11,748 bases of DNA from an uncultured Collinsella sp. (GCA_900551185.1 URVF01000029.1:1-11748), one strand, 5' to 3'. Shown: positions 6,215 through 11,748, counted from the stretch's first letter. A program made the numbers and translations. The notes: generated by a model from the sequence alone, not told the origin.

Positions 6215-6254
6215 CTGACGAAGGGTTTTGAGATGTGGTCGGTCAAAGGGTCTG

Positions 6255-6283
6255 TTGCGCCTCGTCCGCAATTCCTTTATTCT
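6255..6283 (+). promoter_or_regulatory. Promoter of tRNA-Thr(UGU)
   Basis: TTGCGC (6255-6260) and TATTCT (6278-6283) are separated by 17 bp. The predicted start near 6290 leaves a leader of about 24 bases before the tRNA. Confidence 0.6.
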
Positions 6284-6313
6284 TAACTGGCTTCGCGTGA
6301 AAGCGCCAAGTGT

Positions 6314-6388
6314 GCCAGTGTGGCGCAACGGTAGCGCAACTGATTTGTAATCAGTGGGTTGCAGGTTCGATTCCTGTCACTGGCTCCA
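6314..6388 (+). tRNA. tRNA-Thr (anticodon UGU)
   Basis: The acceptor stem GCCAGTG pairs with CACTGGC. The anticodon stem ACTGA/TCAGT holds loop TTTGTAA, giving anticodon UGU for ACA codons. The T-loop TTCGATT is canonical, and the discriminator T is followed by an encoded CCA. It has its own promoter and terminator. Confidence 0.96.
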
Positions 6389-6397
6389 TGAGAGTTT

Positions 6398-6437
6398 CGG
6401 GCTCTGTTCCTTATGGGACAGGGCCCGTTTCGTTTTA
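6398..6437 (+). terminator. Intrinsic terminator after tRNA-Thr(UGU)
   Basis: Thirteen-bp arms (6398-6410 and 6415-6427, two G-U pairs) with loop TTAT are followed by a T-rich tail GTTTCGTTTT. The tRNA is therefore a separate unit from the tRNA-tuf operon downstream. Confidence 0.85.
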
Positions 6438-6480
6438 GGTGGTGTGCCATTGGGTCAGCGCCCATTCCGTTTTCGGTTTG

Positions 6481-6535
6481 TCTCGATCTGTAACACGAAG
6501 AGGCTGAAAACCGTTCTAGCTGTTACAGAATGAGA
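6481..6535. repeat. 55-bp palindromic element C, copy 1
   Basis: Fifteen-base arms TCTCGATCTGTAACA and TGTTACAGAATGAGA pair with one G-U and one mismatch. It aligns without gaps to copy 2 (40 of 55 identical), with termini, a central AAAA and TTCTAG-like part conserved. Confidence 0.75.
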
Positions 6536-6558
6536 CGTAAGCTGGGGTCTCTGCGTAA

Positions 6559-6617
6559 TATCTCGATTTGTAACAGATAGGGGAGAAAAAATTCTCTAGA
6601 TGTTACAGATCGAGATA
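6559..6617. repeat. 55-bp palindromic element C, copy 2 (core 6561-6615)
   Basis: Seventeen-base arms at 6559-6575 and 6601-6617 pair throughout, with one G-U. An inner GAGAA/TTCTC pairing extends the hairpin. Compared with copy 1, most substitutions in the stem keep pairing, which suggests selection or a copying process acting on the folded form. Confidence 0.78.
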
Positions 6618-6646
6618 AAGGCCGGACTGGTCCCAGTCATCCTGGT

Positions 6647-6791
6647 CGAGCGTGGCTTATCGGACATACGAGCGTGGATAATCTCCCGCTTAGTGAATGA
6701 GCGTGGATAATCTCCCACTTTGGGCCCAGTGGCACGCCAAAAGTGGGAGATTATCCACGCTCGATTTCAAACGGGAGATAATCCACGCTCG
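6647..6791. repeat. Cluster of five D repeats in nested inverted arrangement
   Basis: The unit is GAGCGTGGATAATCTCCC plus RCTT. Plus-orientation copies are at 6669-6691 and 6699-6721, and minus-orientation copies at 6740-6763 and 6772-6791. A fragment (CGAGCGTGG then CTTATC) is at 6647-6661. The inner pair forms perfect 23-bp arms with an 18-base loop. The outer pair forms 20-bp arms with one mismatch, so the whole block 6669-6791 can fold into one long cruciform. No frame of useful length runs through it. Confidence 0.88.
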
Positions 6792-6816
6792 ATTCTGTCT
6801 GGGAAGCCCGATCTCG

Positions 6817-6830
6817 ACCTATATATAGGT
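6817..6830. repeat. Perfect 14-bp palindrome
   Basis: ACCTATATATAGGT at the right edge of the repeat island. It may be an operator or an easily melted site. From here to the promoter at 6997 I see no convincing gene, only an 87-codon GTG frame without a ribosome site that runs into the promoter. Confidence 0.4.
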
Positions 6831-6996
6831 GCAAATGAGTAGCTATCGAAGTAATCATTCTGCAGGCGCACTCCACTACGCCAAAGTGTTCCCTCGGGAA
6901 ATGTCACCGCTATATGCAAATTCACCGTCCTTCATATCCAAACTCAGCAAAACCGCAGGTCAAAAGCATATAGATACGCCCGGCACCGTGTATCTA

Positions 6997-7036
6997 GAGG
7001 TTTTCGTTGACAGCTCCCAAGGTGGCATCGTATTAT
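6997..7036 (+). promoter_or_regulatory. Strong promoter of the tRNA-Tyr-Thr-Met-tuf operon
   Basis: A perfect -35 TTGACA (7007-7012), 18-bp spacer and TATTAT (7031-7036). The 18 bases 6997-7014, covering the -35 and ten bases upstream, are identical to 8828-8845 before rpmG. The start near 7043 leaves about 55 bases before tRNA-Tyr. Confidence 0.82.
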
Positions 7037-7098
7037 CTTCTTCGTTCGCGGGGGCGGCGGTCCAAAAGACCAAAGGACCTGCGGATACTTGAACGATT

Positions 7099-7180
7099 GG
7101 GAGTTTGCCCGAGTGGTTAATGGGGACGGGCTGTAAACCCGTTGGCTCTGCCTACATAGGTTCGAATCCTATAGCTCCCA
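7099..7180 (+). tRNA. tRNA-Tyr (anticodon GUA)
   Basis: Type II tRNA of 82 bases with a long variable arm. The acceptor GGGAGTT pairs with AGCTCCC (one G-U), and anticodon loop CTGTAAA gives GUA. The T-loop TTCGAAT is canonical. The bases after the discriminator A are CCC, so CCA is not encoded, unlike the other four tRNAs here. Confidence 0.95.
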
Positions 7181-7190
7181 CCCGTCAAGT

Positions 7191-7266
7191 GCCTGTATAG
7201 CTCAGTCGGTAGAGCACTTCGTTGGTAACGAAGAGGTCACCAGTTCAAGTCTGGTTGCAGGCTCCA
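7191..7266 (+). tRNA. tRNA-Thr (anticodon GGU)
   Basis: Acceptor GCCTGTA pairs with TGCAGGC. Anticodon stem CTTCG/CGAAG encloses TTGGTAA, giving GGU. CCA is encoded. It starts 10 bases after tRNA-Tyr, in the same transcript. Confidence 0.96.
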
Positions 7267-7269
7267 TCC

Positions 7270-7346
7270 GGCGGTGTAGCTCAGTTGGTTAGAGCACACG
7301 GTTCATACCCGTGGCGTCACTGGTTCGAATCCAGTCACCGCTACCA
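7270..7346 (+). tRNA. tRNA-Met, elongator type (anticodon CAU)
   Basis: Acceptor GGCGGTG pairs with CACCGCT, ending in a G-U first pair. Anticodon loop TTCATAC gives CAU. It lacks the three G-C pairs in the anticodon stem that mark initiator tRNA, so it is elongator Met; tRNA-Ile2 with lysidine is a lesser possibility. CCA is encoded. It lies three bases after tRNA-Thr(GGU). Confidence 0.92.
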
Positions 7347-7357
7347 TAGGTAACACG

Positions 7358-7388
7358 GTGGCTTCTCAATAGTATGTTGAGAGGCCAC
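7358..7388 (+). promoter_or_regulatory. Hairpin in the tRNA-tuf leader
   Basis: Twelve-bp arms (7358-7369 and 7377-7388, one G-U) with a 7-base loop and no U-tract. It separates tRNA-Met from tuf and is more likely a processing or stability hairpin than a terminator. Confidence 0.5.
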
Positions 7389-7442
7389 TATGGTATAAAG
7401 GCAAAGTCCCGTCCGGGGACGACCTGTTAAGAGGAGGGCTTT

Positions 7443-8633
7443 ATGGCCAAAGAGAAGTTTGAGCGCACTAAGCCGCATGTTAACATCGGCACCATTGGTC
7501 ACGTCGACCACGGCAAGACCACGCTGACCGCTGCCATCACCAAGGTTCTCTCCGAGACCGAGGGCTGCAAGGCTGACTTCACTGCGTTCGAGAACATCGA
7601 CAAGGCTCCCGAGGAGCGCGAGCGCGGCATTACGATCTCCGTCTCCCACGTCGAGTACGAGACTGCTGCCCGTCACTACGCTCACGTTGACTGCCCGGGC
7701 CACGCTGACTACGTCAAGAACATGATCTCCGGTGCTGCTCAGATGGACGGCGCTATCCTGGTCATCGCCGCTACCGACGGCCCCATGGCTCAGACCCGCG
7801 AGCACATCCTGCTCGCCCGTCAGGTCGGCGTTCCCTACATCGTCGTCTTCCTGAACAAGTGCGACATGGTCGACGATGACGAGCTCATCGACCTCGTCGA
7901 GATGGAGACCCGTGAGCTCCTCTCCGAGTACGATTTCCCCGGCGACGACATCCCCGTCATCCGTGGTTCCGCTCTGGGCGCTCTCGAGGGCGACGCCAAG
8001 TGGATGGACGCCATTCGCGAGCTCATGAAGGCCGTCGACGAGTACATCCCGACGCCTGCTCGTAACAACGACCTCCCGTTCCTGATGGCCGTTGAGGACG
8101 TTATGACCATCTCCGGCCGTGGTACCGTTGCTACCGGCCGTGTCGAGCGCGGTGAGCTCAAGCTCAACGAGCCCGTCGAGATTGTCGGCATCAAGGATAC
8201 CCAGAACACCGTCGTTACCGGTATCGAGATGTTCCGTAAGTCCATGGACTTCTGCGAGGCTGGCGACAACGTCGGTCTGCTGCTCCGCGGCATCAAGCGT
8301 GAGGACATCGAGCGCGGCCAGGTTCTCTGCAAGCCCGGTTCGGTTACCCCGCACACCAAGTTCACCGGCGAGATCTACGTTCTGACCAAGGAGGAGGGCG
8401 GCCGTCACACCCCGTTCTTCGATGGTTATCGTCCTCAGTTCTACTTCCGTACCACCGACGTTACCGGTACGGTCAAGCTCCCCGAGGGCACCGAGATGGC
8501 TATGCCTGGTGACCACATCACCATCGAGGGCGACCTCATCCACCCGATCGCCATGGAGGAGGGCCTGCGCTTCGCTATCCGCGAGGGTGGCCACACCGTC
8601 GGTTCGGGCATCGTCTCCACGATCATTGAGTAA
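7443..8633 (+). CDS. tuf: Translation elongation factor EF-Tu
   Basis: A 396-residue GTPase that carries aminoacyl-tRNA to the ribosomal A site. All G motifs are present: GHVDHGKT (19-26), RGITIS (61-66) in switch I, DCPGH (83-87), NKCD (138-141) and SAL (176-178). Domain 2 contains [13 protein letters not shown], and domain 3 ends in [10 protein letters not shown]. Length is standard. AGGAGG stands six bases before the ATG. The gene is the last in an operon with three tRNAs, an arrangement also found for E. coli tufB, so tRNAs and the factor that binds them are made together. A strong intrinsic terminator follows. Confidence 0.99.
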   Translation: MAKEKFERTKPHVNIGTIGHVDHGKTTLTAAITKVLSETEGCKADFTAFENIDKAPEERERGITISVSHVEYETAARHYAHVDCPGHADYVKNMISGAAQMDGAILVIAATDGPMAQTREHILLARQVGVPYIVVFLNKCDMVDDDELIDLVEMETRELLSEYDFPGDDIPVIRGSALGALEGDAKWMDAIRELMKAVDEYIPTPARNNDLPFLMAVEDVMTISGRGTVATGRVERGELKLNEPVEIVGIKDTQNTVVTGIEMFRKSMDFCEAGDNVGLLLRGIKREDIERGQVLCKPGSVTPHTKFTGEIYVLTKEEGGRHTPFFDGYRPQFYFRTTDVTGTVKLPEGTEMAMPGDHITIEGDLIHPIAMEEGLRFAIREGGHTVGSGIVSTIIE

Positions 8634-8660
8634 ATTAGCTCTTTGATATAGCTGACTTAG

Positions 8661-8697
8661 AGAACCCGGCACTTATATGGGTGCCGGGTTCTTTTCT
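8661..8697 (+). terminator. Intrinsic terminator after tuf
   Basis: Perfect 12-bp GC-rich arms (8661-8672 and 8681-8692) with loop TTATATGG, followed by a T-rich tail. The stretch 8698-8827 that follows shows no gene. Confidence 0.93.
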
Positions 8698-8827
8698 GCA
8701 ATGGATATTGAGCCGTTGCTGACGTCGAGAGGATCGATAATGGTCCTGGGTGCACCGTCGATTAGATCTCGTTGGCTCCATTGATGTGTTCCAAATATGA
8801 ATGGGTTCACCGAGAACCAATTGATTC

Positions 8828-8867
8828 GAGGTTTTCGTTGACAGCACTTACGTAGAGCTGATAAAGT
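8828..8867 (+). promoter_or_regulatory. Promoter of rpmG-tRNA-Trp-secE-nusG
   Basis: TTGACA (8838-8843), 18-bp spacer and TAAAGT (8862-8867, weaker -10). The block 8828-8845 is identical to the one at the tRNA-tuf promoter, while the spacer and -10 differ. Confidence 0.75.
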
Positions 8868-8912
8868 ATCAATTCGTGCCCGTACGGGGCGGAAATGAAA
8901 GGTTCAGGATAC

Positions 8913-9062
8913 ATGCGTACTCTAGTTACTCTTGCGTGCACTGAGTGCAAGCGCCGCAACTATACGACCACCAAGAACAAGTCGACCATGCCTGATCGTA
9001 TGGAGATCAAGAAGTATTGCCCCTGGTGCCGTCACCACACGCTGCACAAAGAGACTCGCTAG
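8913..9062 (+). CDS. rpmG: Large ribosomal subunit protein bL33
   Basis: A 49-residue basic ribosomal protein of the 50S subunit near the E site. It reads [17 protein letters not shown] at the start and [15 protein letters not shown] at the end. The two CxxC pairs form a zinc ribbon, so this is the zinc-binding (C+) form. The start at 8913 gives the usual length, with AAAGG ten bases upstream. An in-frame ATG at 8895 would add six residues but fits the family less well. It is first in a transcript with tRNA-Trp, secE and nusG, the usual actinobacterial order. Confidence 0.95.
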   Translation: MRTLVTLACTECKRRNYTTTKNKSTMPDRMEIKKYCPWCRHHTLHKETR

Positions 9063-9075
9063 TCTCTAGTCACAT

Positions 9076-9151
9076 ACGCCAGTAGTTCAATTGGTAGAGC
9101 ATCGGTCTCCAAAACCGAGTGTTGAGGGTTCGAGTCCTTCCTGGCGTGCCA
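9076..9151 (+). tRNA. tRNA-Trp (anticodon CCA)
   Basis: Acceptor ACGCCAG pairs with CTGGCGT. Anticodon loop CTCCAAA in stem TCGGT/ACCGA gives CCA. T-loop TTCGAGT is canonical, the discriminator is G, and CCA is encoded. It lies between rpmG and secE, its common place in Actinobacteria. Confidence 0.97.
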
Positions 9152-9160
9152 GTCATTATT

Positions 9161-9191
9161 CCGTAAGCTCCCAATTGGGGGCTTACGGTTT
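9161..9191 (+). terminator. Terminator-like hairpin between tRNA-Trp and secE
   Basis: Twelve-bp arms CCGTAAGCTCCC (9161-9172) and GGGGGCTTACGG (9177-9188, one wobble) with loop AATT, followed only by TTTA. The short U-tract suggests partial termination or processing, letting more tRNA-Trp than secE-nusG be made. Confidence 0.6.
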
Positions 9192-9227
9192 ACTCATGTA
9201 TAAGCGCATTGCGCGGAGGTAACCCAA

Positions 9228-9566
9228 ATGGCCAACAAGAAGAACAAGAAGAAGGCTCAGCAGCCGGCACCTGCCAACAGCGCTGCCGCCAACTCCAAGG
9301 TTGAGGCCAAGAAGGCCGTTGCCAAGAAGAACGAGAAGGCTGCGAAGTCCAAGAAGAACGAGAAGCCTGGTTTCTTCGCCCGCACCAAGAAGTATTTCGC
9401 TTCGGTCAAGTCCGAGATGAAGCGTGTCACGTGGCCCGATAAGAAGGAGCTCGTGAACTACTCGGTCGTCGTTTGCGCTTCTCTGATCGTCGTCGGCGTC
9501 GTCATCGCTTTGCTCGATGCTGGCTTTGGCGAGGCTCTTGCTCTGTTCTCTGGATTGAGGGGCTAA
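9228..9566 (+). CDS. secE: Preprotein translocase subunit SecE
   Basis: A 112-residue essential clamp subunit of the SecYEG channel. Residues 1-47 are a Lys/Ala/Asn-rich, probably disordered cytoplasmic extension. The conserved amphipathic block EMKRVTWPDKKEL is at 63-75, and a single membrane helix covers about 78-97. The single-helix form is standard outside Gammaproteobacteria; the basic N-terminal extension is longer than in minimal SecE. GGAGGT lies 7-8 bases before the ATG. Three bases separate it from nusG, indicating a shared transcript. Confidence 0.95.
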   Translation: MANKKNKKKAQQPAPANSAAANSKVEAKKAVAKKNEKAAKSKKNEKPGFFARTKKYFASVKSEMKRVTWPDKKELVNYSVVVCASLIVVGVVIALLDAGFGEALALFSGLRG

Positions 9567-9569
9567 ACC

Positions 9570-10106
9570 ATGTCTAAGCGTTGGTACGTCGTTCACACTT
9601 ACTCTGGATACGAGAACCGCGTTAAGTCCGATCTCGAGCATCGCATCGAGACCATGGGCATGCAGGATCGTATCTTTGATATCGAGATTCCTATGGAGCG
9701 CGTCACCGAGATTAAAGAGGGTGGCAAGCGCGAGACCAAGGATTCCAAGATCTTCCCGGGTTATGTCCTGGTCCGCATGGAGATGGATGACGATGCTTGG
9801 ACGTGTGTTCGTAACACGCCTGGCGTCACCGGTTTCCTGGGCGGCAACGGCAAGCCCGCTCCGCTTTCCCGCGACGAGTACAACAAGATGACTCGTCGTC
9901 CCGGTAAGGGCGATTCGCCCAAGCGCACCTCGGTTGATATTCAGGTCGGTACGTCCGTCCGCGTCACCGATGGCCCGCTTACCGACTTTGATGGCAAGGT
10001 CTCCGAGGTTAACACCGAGGCTGGCAAGCTCAAGGTCACGCTGGTGATCTTTGGCCGCGAGACGCCGGTCGAGCTCGACTTTAACCAGGTCGCTGTCATC
10101 GCTTAA
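9570..10106 (+). CDS. nusG: Transcription termination/antitermination factor NusG
   Basis: A 178-residue factor that binds RNA polymerase through its NGN domain and couples transcription to Rho or the ribosome through its KOW domain. The NGN domain begins RWYVVHTYSGYENRV and includes FPGYVLVRM (62-70) and the family's NTPGVTGFLG (82-91). The KOW domain starts near 126 and holds VRVTDGPLTDFDGKVSEV. The C-terminus is ELDFNQVAVI. The protein lacks the large insertions or long N-terminal extension seen in some actinobacterial NusG. It starts three bases after secE, with GAGGGG in the secE tail as likely ribosome site. Confidence 0.97.
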   Translation: MSKRWYVVHTYSGYENRVKSDLEHRIETMGMQDRIFDIEIPMERVTEIKEGGKRETKDSKIFPGYVLVRMEMDDDAWTCVRNTPGVTGFLGGNGKPAPLSRDEYNKMTRRPGKGDSPKRTSVDIQVGTSVRVTDGPLTDFDGKVSEVNTEAGKLKVTLVIFGRETPVELDFNQVAVIA

Positions 10107-10226
10107 GTTTTCGTCCGTTCGCGCGAGCGTGCTTCTTCTGTGACTGCTCATCTCAGGAGTGCTTCTAACACGTGCGTGCTTACGATATAGCAAGTACTTC
10201 ACACTCGTGATTCGAAAGGAATGACC
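10107..10226 (+). promoter_or_regulatory. nusG-rplK intergenic leader
   Basis: This 120-bp gap contains three copies of GTGCTT (10129-10134, 10159-10164, 10176-10181). TACGAT at 10181-10186 is a possible -10 but has no good -35 partner. No terminator is seen after nusG, so rplK-rplA may be transcribed from upstream. Confidence 0.3.
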
Positions 10227-10655
10227 ATGGCTGAGAAGAAGGTTGCCAACGTCATTAAGCTCCAGATTCCTGCTGGTGCCGCTAACCCCGCTCCTCCCGT
10301 CGGCCCCGCCCTGGGCGCAGCTGGCGTGAACATCATGCAGTTCTGCCAGGCCTTTAACGCCGAGACGCAGGACAAGAAGGGCGACATCATCCCCGTTGAG
10401 ATCTCTGTCTACGAGGATAAGTCCTTCTCCTTCATCACCAAGACCCCGCCGGCGGCTCACCTCATCAAGAAGGAGCTGAACCTTAAGTCTGGTTCCGCTA
10501 AGCCCCAGGCCGACAAGGTTGGTCAGCTCTCCCAGGAGCAGCTCACCAAGATCGCCGAGATCAAGATGCCGGACCTCAATGCCAACGACATTGACGCCGC
10601 CAAGAAGATCATCGCCGGTACCGCCCGTTCCATGGGCGTCACCATCGCTGAGTAA
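10227..10655 (+). CDS. rplK: Large ribosomal subunit protein uL11
   Basis: A 142-residue protein of the GTPase-associated centre, binding 23S rRNA helices 43-44 with its C-terminal domain. The Pro-rich N-terminus [20 protein letters not shown] is the hallmark (thiostrepton-site face), followed by [12 protein letters not shown]. The C-terminal domain includes [23 protein letters not shown]. An upstream in-frame ATG at 10221 directly abuts the AAAGGA site, so the ATG at 10227, six bases from it and giving the standard length, is preferred. It is followed by rplA as usual. Confidence 0.97.
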   Translation: MAEKKVANVIKLQIPAGAANPAPPVGPALGAAGVNIMQFCQAFNAETQDKKGDIIPVEISVYEDKSFSFITKTPPAAHLIKKELNLKSGSAKPQADKVGQLSQEQLTKIAEIKMPDLNANDIDAAKKIIAGTARSMGVTIAE

Positions 10656-10673
10656 CGATTTCTTTAGGTAATG

Positions 10674-10699
10674 ACGGGTGCTCCGACCGGAGCGCCCGT
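10674..10699 (+). terminator. Attenuator-like hairpin between rplK and rplA
   Basis: Eleven-bp arms (10674-10684 and 10689-10699, one G-U) with loop GACC, followed by TATA and not a U-tract. It may pause or process the rplK-rplA transcript; full termination seems unlikely. Confidence 0.45.
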
Positions 10700-10729
10700 T
10701 ATATGTGTGCAATAGGGCACACGATACGA

Positions 10730-10764
10730 TGTGGGAGGGCATAAGCCCGTTTAACCACAGGAGG
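10730..10764 (+). promoter_or_regulatory. Structured rplA leader, possible L1 autoregulatory site
   Basis: Outer stem TGTGG (10730-10734) with CCACA (10755-10759) and inner stem GGGC (10737-10740) with GCCC (10745-10748) flank an asymmetric internal loop (GA against GTTTAA). The structure stops just before the AGGAGG ribosome site. L1 is known to repress its own operon by binding such stem-internal-loop RNAs that mimic its rRNA site. That this is one is inference. Confidence 0.3.
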
Positions 10765-10772
10765 TAATGCAC

Positions 10773-11480
10773 ATGGCTAAGCATGGTAAGAGCTATAACG
10801 CCGCTGCCGAGAAGATCGACCGCGCCACGCTCTACACCCCCCTTCAGGCTGCCAAGCTCATCAAGGAGCTCGACACCGCCAAGTTCGACGAGACCGTCGA
10901 GGCCCACTTCCGTCTGGGCATCGATACTCGTAAGGCTGACCAGAACATCCGTGGTTCCATCTCTCTGCCCCACGGCACCGGCAAGACCGTTCGTGTTGCC
11001 GTCTTCGCCGAGGGCGAGAAGGCTCGCGAGGCCGAGGCTGCCGGCGCCGACATCATCGGTTCCGACGAGCTCGTCGCCCAGATCCAGAAGGGCGAGATCA
11101 ACTTCGACGCCGCTATCGCTACGCCGAACATGATGGCCAAGGTTGGCCGCATCGGTAAGATCCTTGGTCCCCGTGGCCTCATGCCGAACCCCAAGCTCGG
11201 CACCGTGACCATGGACGTCGCCAAGATGGTCTCCGAGCTCAAGGCCGGCCGCGTTGAGTATCGCGCCGATCGCTACGGCATCTGCCACGTGCCCCTGGGC
11301 AAGAAGTCCTTCTCTGAGCAGCAGCTCGTCGAGAACTACGCCGCTCTGTACACCGAGATCCTGCGCGTCAAGCCCTCTTCTGCTAAGGGCAAGTACGTCA
11401 AGTCCATCTCCTTGTCTTCCACCATGGGCCCTGGCGTCAAGGTCGATCCCGCTGTCCAGCGCGACTTCCTGGCTGAGTAA
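10773..11480 (+). CDS. rplA: Large ribosomal subunit protein uL1
   Basis: A 235-residue protein that forms the mobile L1 stalk at the E site and helps release deacylated tRNA. In many bacteria it also represses the rplKA mRNA. Recognisable parts are AAKLIKEL, the domain II segment with [21 protein letters not shown] and IGSDEL, the signature [19 protein letters not shown] around residues 125-145, and the C-terminal [17 protein letters not shown] ends eight bases before the ATG at 10773 but only two before an in-frame ATG at 10767, so 10773 is chosen and gives normal length. It is the last gene in the transcript; a terminator follows. Confidence 0.97.
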   Translation: MAKHGKSYNAAAEKIDRATLYTPLQAAKLIKELDTAKFDETVEAHFRLGIDTRKADQNIRGSISLPHGTGKTVRVAVFAEGEKAREAEAAGADIIGSDELVAQIQKGEINFDAAIATPNMMAKVGRIGKILGPRGLMPNPKLGTVTMDVAKMVSELKAGRVEYRADRYGICHVPLGKKSFSEQQLVENYAALYTEILRVKPSSAKGKYVKSISLSSTMGPGVKVDPAVQRDFLAE

Positions 11481-11519
11481 CTAACAGTTACTGCCTGAGC
11501 AAAGCAAGCATTGCTAAAG

Positions 11520-11555
11520 AAACCCGGTTCTGCCTCGTACAGGACCGGGTTTTTT
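11520..11555 (+). terminator. Intrinsic terminator after rplA
   Basis: Thirteen-bp arms (11520-11532 and 11540-11552, one wobble) with a 7-base loop are followed by a run of T to 11555. Confidence 0.92.
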
Positions 11556-11565
11556 GCTATCTCGG

Positions 11566-11612
11566 GCCAAAACCACCACAAAGGGGACAGGCACCTTTGT
11601 GGTGGTTTTGGC
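11566..11612. repeat. Palindromic repeat family B, copy 2
   Basis: Perfect 19-bp arms (11566-11584 and 11594-11612, core CCACCACAAAGG) surround the loop GGACAGGCA. It is the inverted and better preserved version of 383-417. The form recalls REP-type repeats mobilised by Y1 (RAYT) transposases; no such gene is in this window. Confidence 0.88.
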
Positions 11613-11665
11613 ACTTTGGCGTCAATGTTATGGCATCGCAGCGAGCCGGTTCCAAGTGCCTCAGG

Positions 11666-11723
11666 TCGCCCCGAAAGAGGAGCGACGCGTACTTTGGTAC
11701 GCGAGCGACGGCTTGAGGGGCGA
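11666..11723. repeat. Structured element E at the contig end
   Basis: The outer stem TCGCCCC (11666-11672) pairs with GGGGCGA (11717-11723). Inside, direct repeats GAGCGAC (11680-11686 and 11703-11709) flank a hairpin GCGTAC-TTTG-GTACGC (11687-11702). It is cut off from its downstream context by the contig end. It could be another dispersed repeat or a leader RNA of the next gene; it lacks the L10-leader features I would expect before rplJ. Confidence 0.55.
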
Positions 11724-11736
11724 GATGGGGTGCTTG

Positions 11737-11748
11737 CTGTCTCTTATA
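11737..11748 (+). other. Nextera mosaic-end remnant (sequencing artefact)
   Basis: CTGTCTCTTATA is the first 12 bases of the reverse-complement mosaic end. With the adapter at the other end it shows that both contig termini are library construct. Confidence 0.93.

Noticed and set aside
6647..6791. CRISPR-like array from the D repeats
   Set aside because: Units alternate in orientation, spacers are only 7-18 bp and unequal, and no cas genes are present.
6829..7092. 87-codon frame starting at GTG
   Set aside because: No ribosome site, no recognisable motif, and its last third is the tRNA-tuf promoter with its conserved -35 block.
7341..8672. 443-codon minus-strand frame opposite tuf
   Set aside because: Shadow of the tuf gene; composition is the mirror of EF-Tu codons.
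9183..11288. 701-codon minus-strand open frame opposite secE, nusG, rplK and rplA
   Set aside because: It is antisense to four certain genes in the frame expected to stay open in GC-rich coding DNA, and has no family features.
11666..11723. L10 leader ahead of rplJ
   Set aside because: The expected conserved leader sequences are not visible and the next gene is outside the window.

Overview
The window reads as a moderately GC-rich actinobacterial chromosome segment, most likely from a Coriobacteriia gut commensal close to Collinsella. That assignment is an inference from protein flavour, the GC-rich codon use, the rpmG / tRNA-Trp / secE / nusG / rplK / rplA order and the style of the dispersed repeats; no search was run. 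The window is a whole short-read contig. It starts with Illumina Nextera adapter including an i7 index (1-43) and ends in a mosaic-end fragment (11737-11748). These 55 bases are not genomic.

Left part (44-4641), metabolic and accessory genes: a truncated glmS on the minus strand, a divergent LacI-family regulator, a bidirectional terminator, a minus-strand HAD phosphatase, a LarE-type sulfur transferase, and an exported or membrane-anchored non-specific nuclease. Palindromic repeats (families A and B, loops sharing GGGACAGG) lie in the gaps. Two copies of family A are inverted and bracket lacI-HAD-larE.

Middle part (4623-7098), a disturbed zone: an IS256-family element whose left end supplies the last codons and stop of the nuclease gene, a 29-bp fragment of tRNA-Thr, nested inverted repeats, the intact tRNA-Thr(UGU) with its own promoter and terminator, and then an island of about 400 bp packed with two palindromic repeat families (two 55-bp C elements; five D units arranged as nested inverted repeats). 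No convincing gene lies between 6389 and 7098.

Right part (6997-11555), conserved information-processing genes: a strong promoter drives tRNA-Tyr, tRNA-Thr(GGU), tRNA-Met and tuf (EF-Tu), ending in a clear terminator. A second promoter sharing an identical 18-bp -35 block drives rpmG, tRNA-Trp, secE and nusG, followed by rplK and rplA. The order resembles the ancestral tRNA-tufB-secE-nusG-rplKA cluster. The contig ends after rplA in another copy of repeat B and a further structured element.

I did not find a convincing new multi-gene system. The best material for a second look is the repeat island and tRNA-Thr fragment zone (6120-6830), the shared promoter block, and the IS-supplied gene end.
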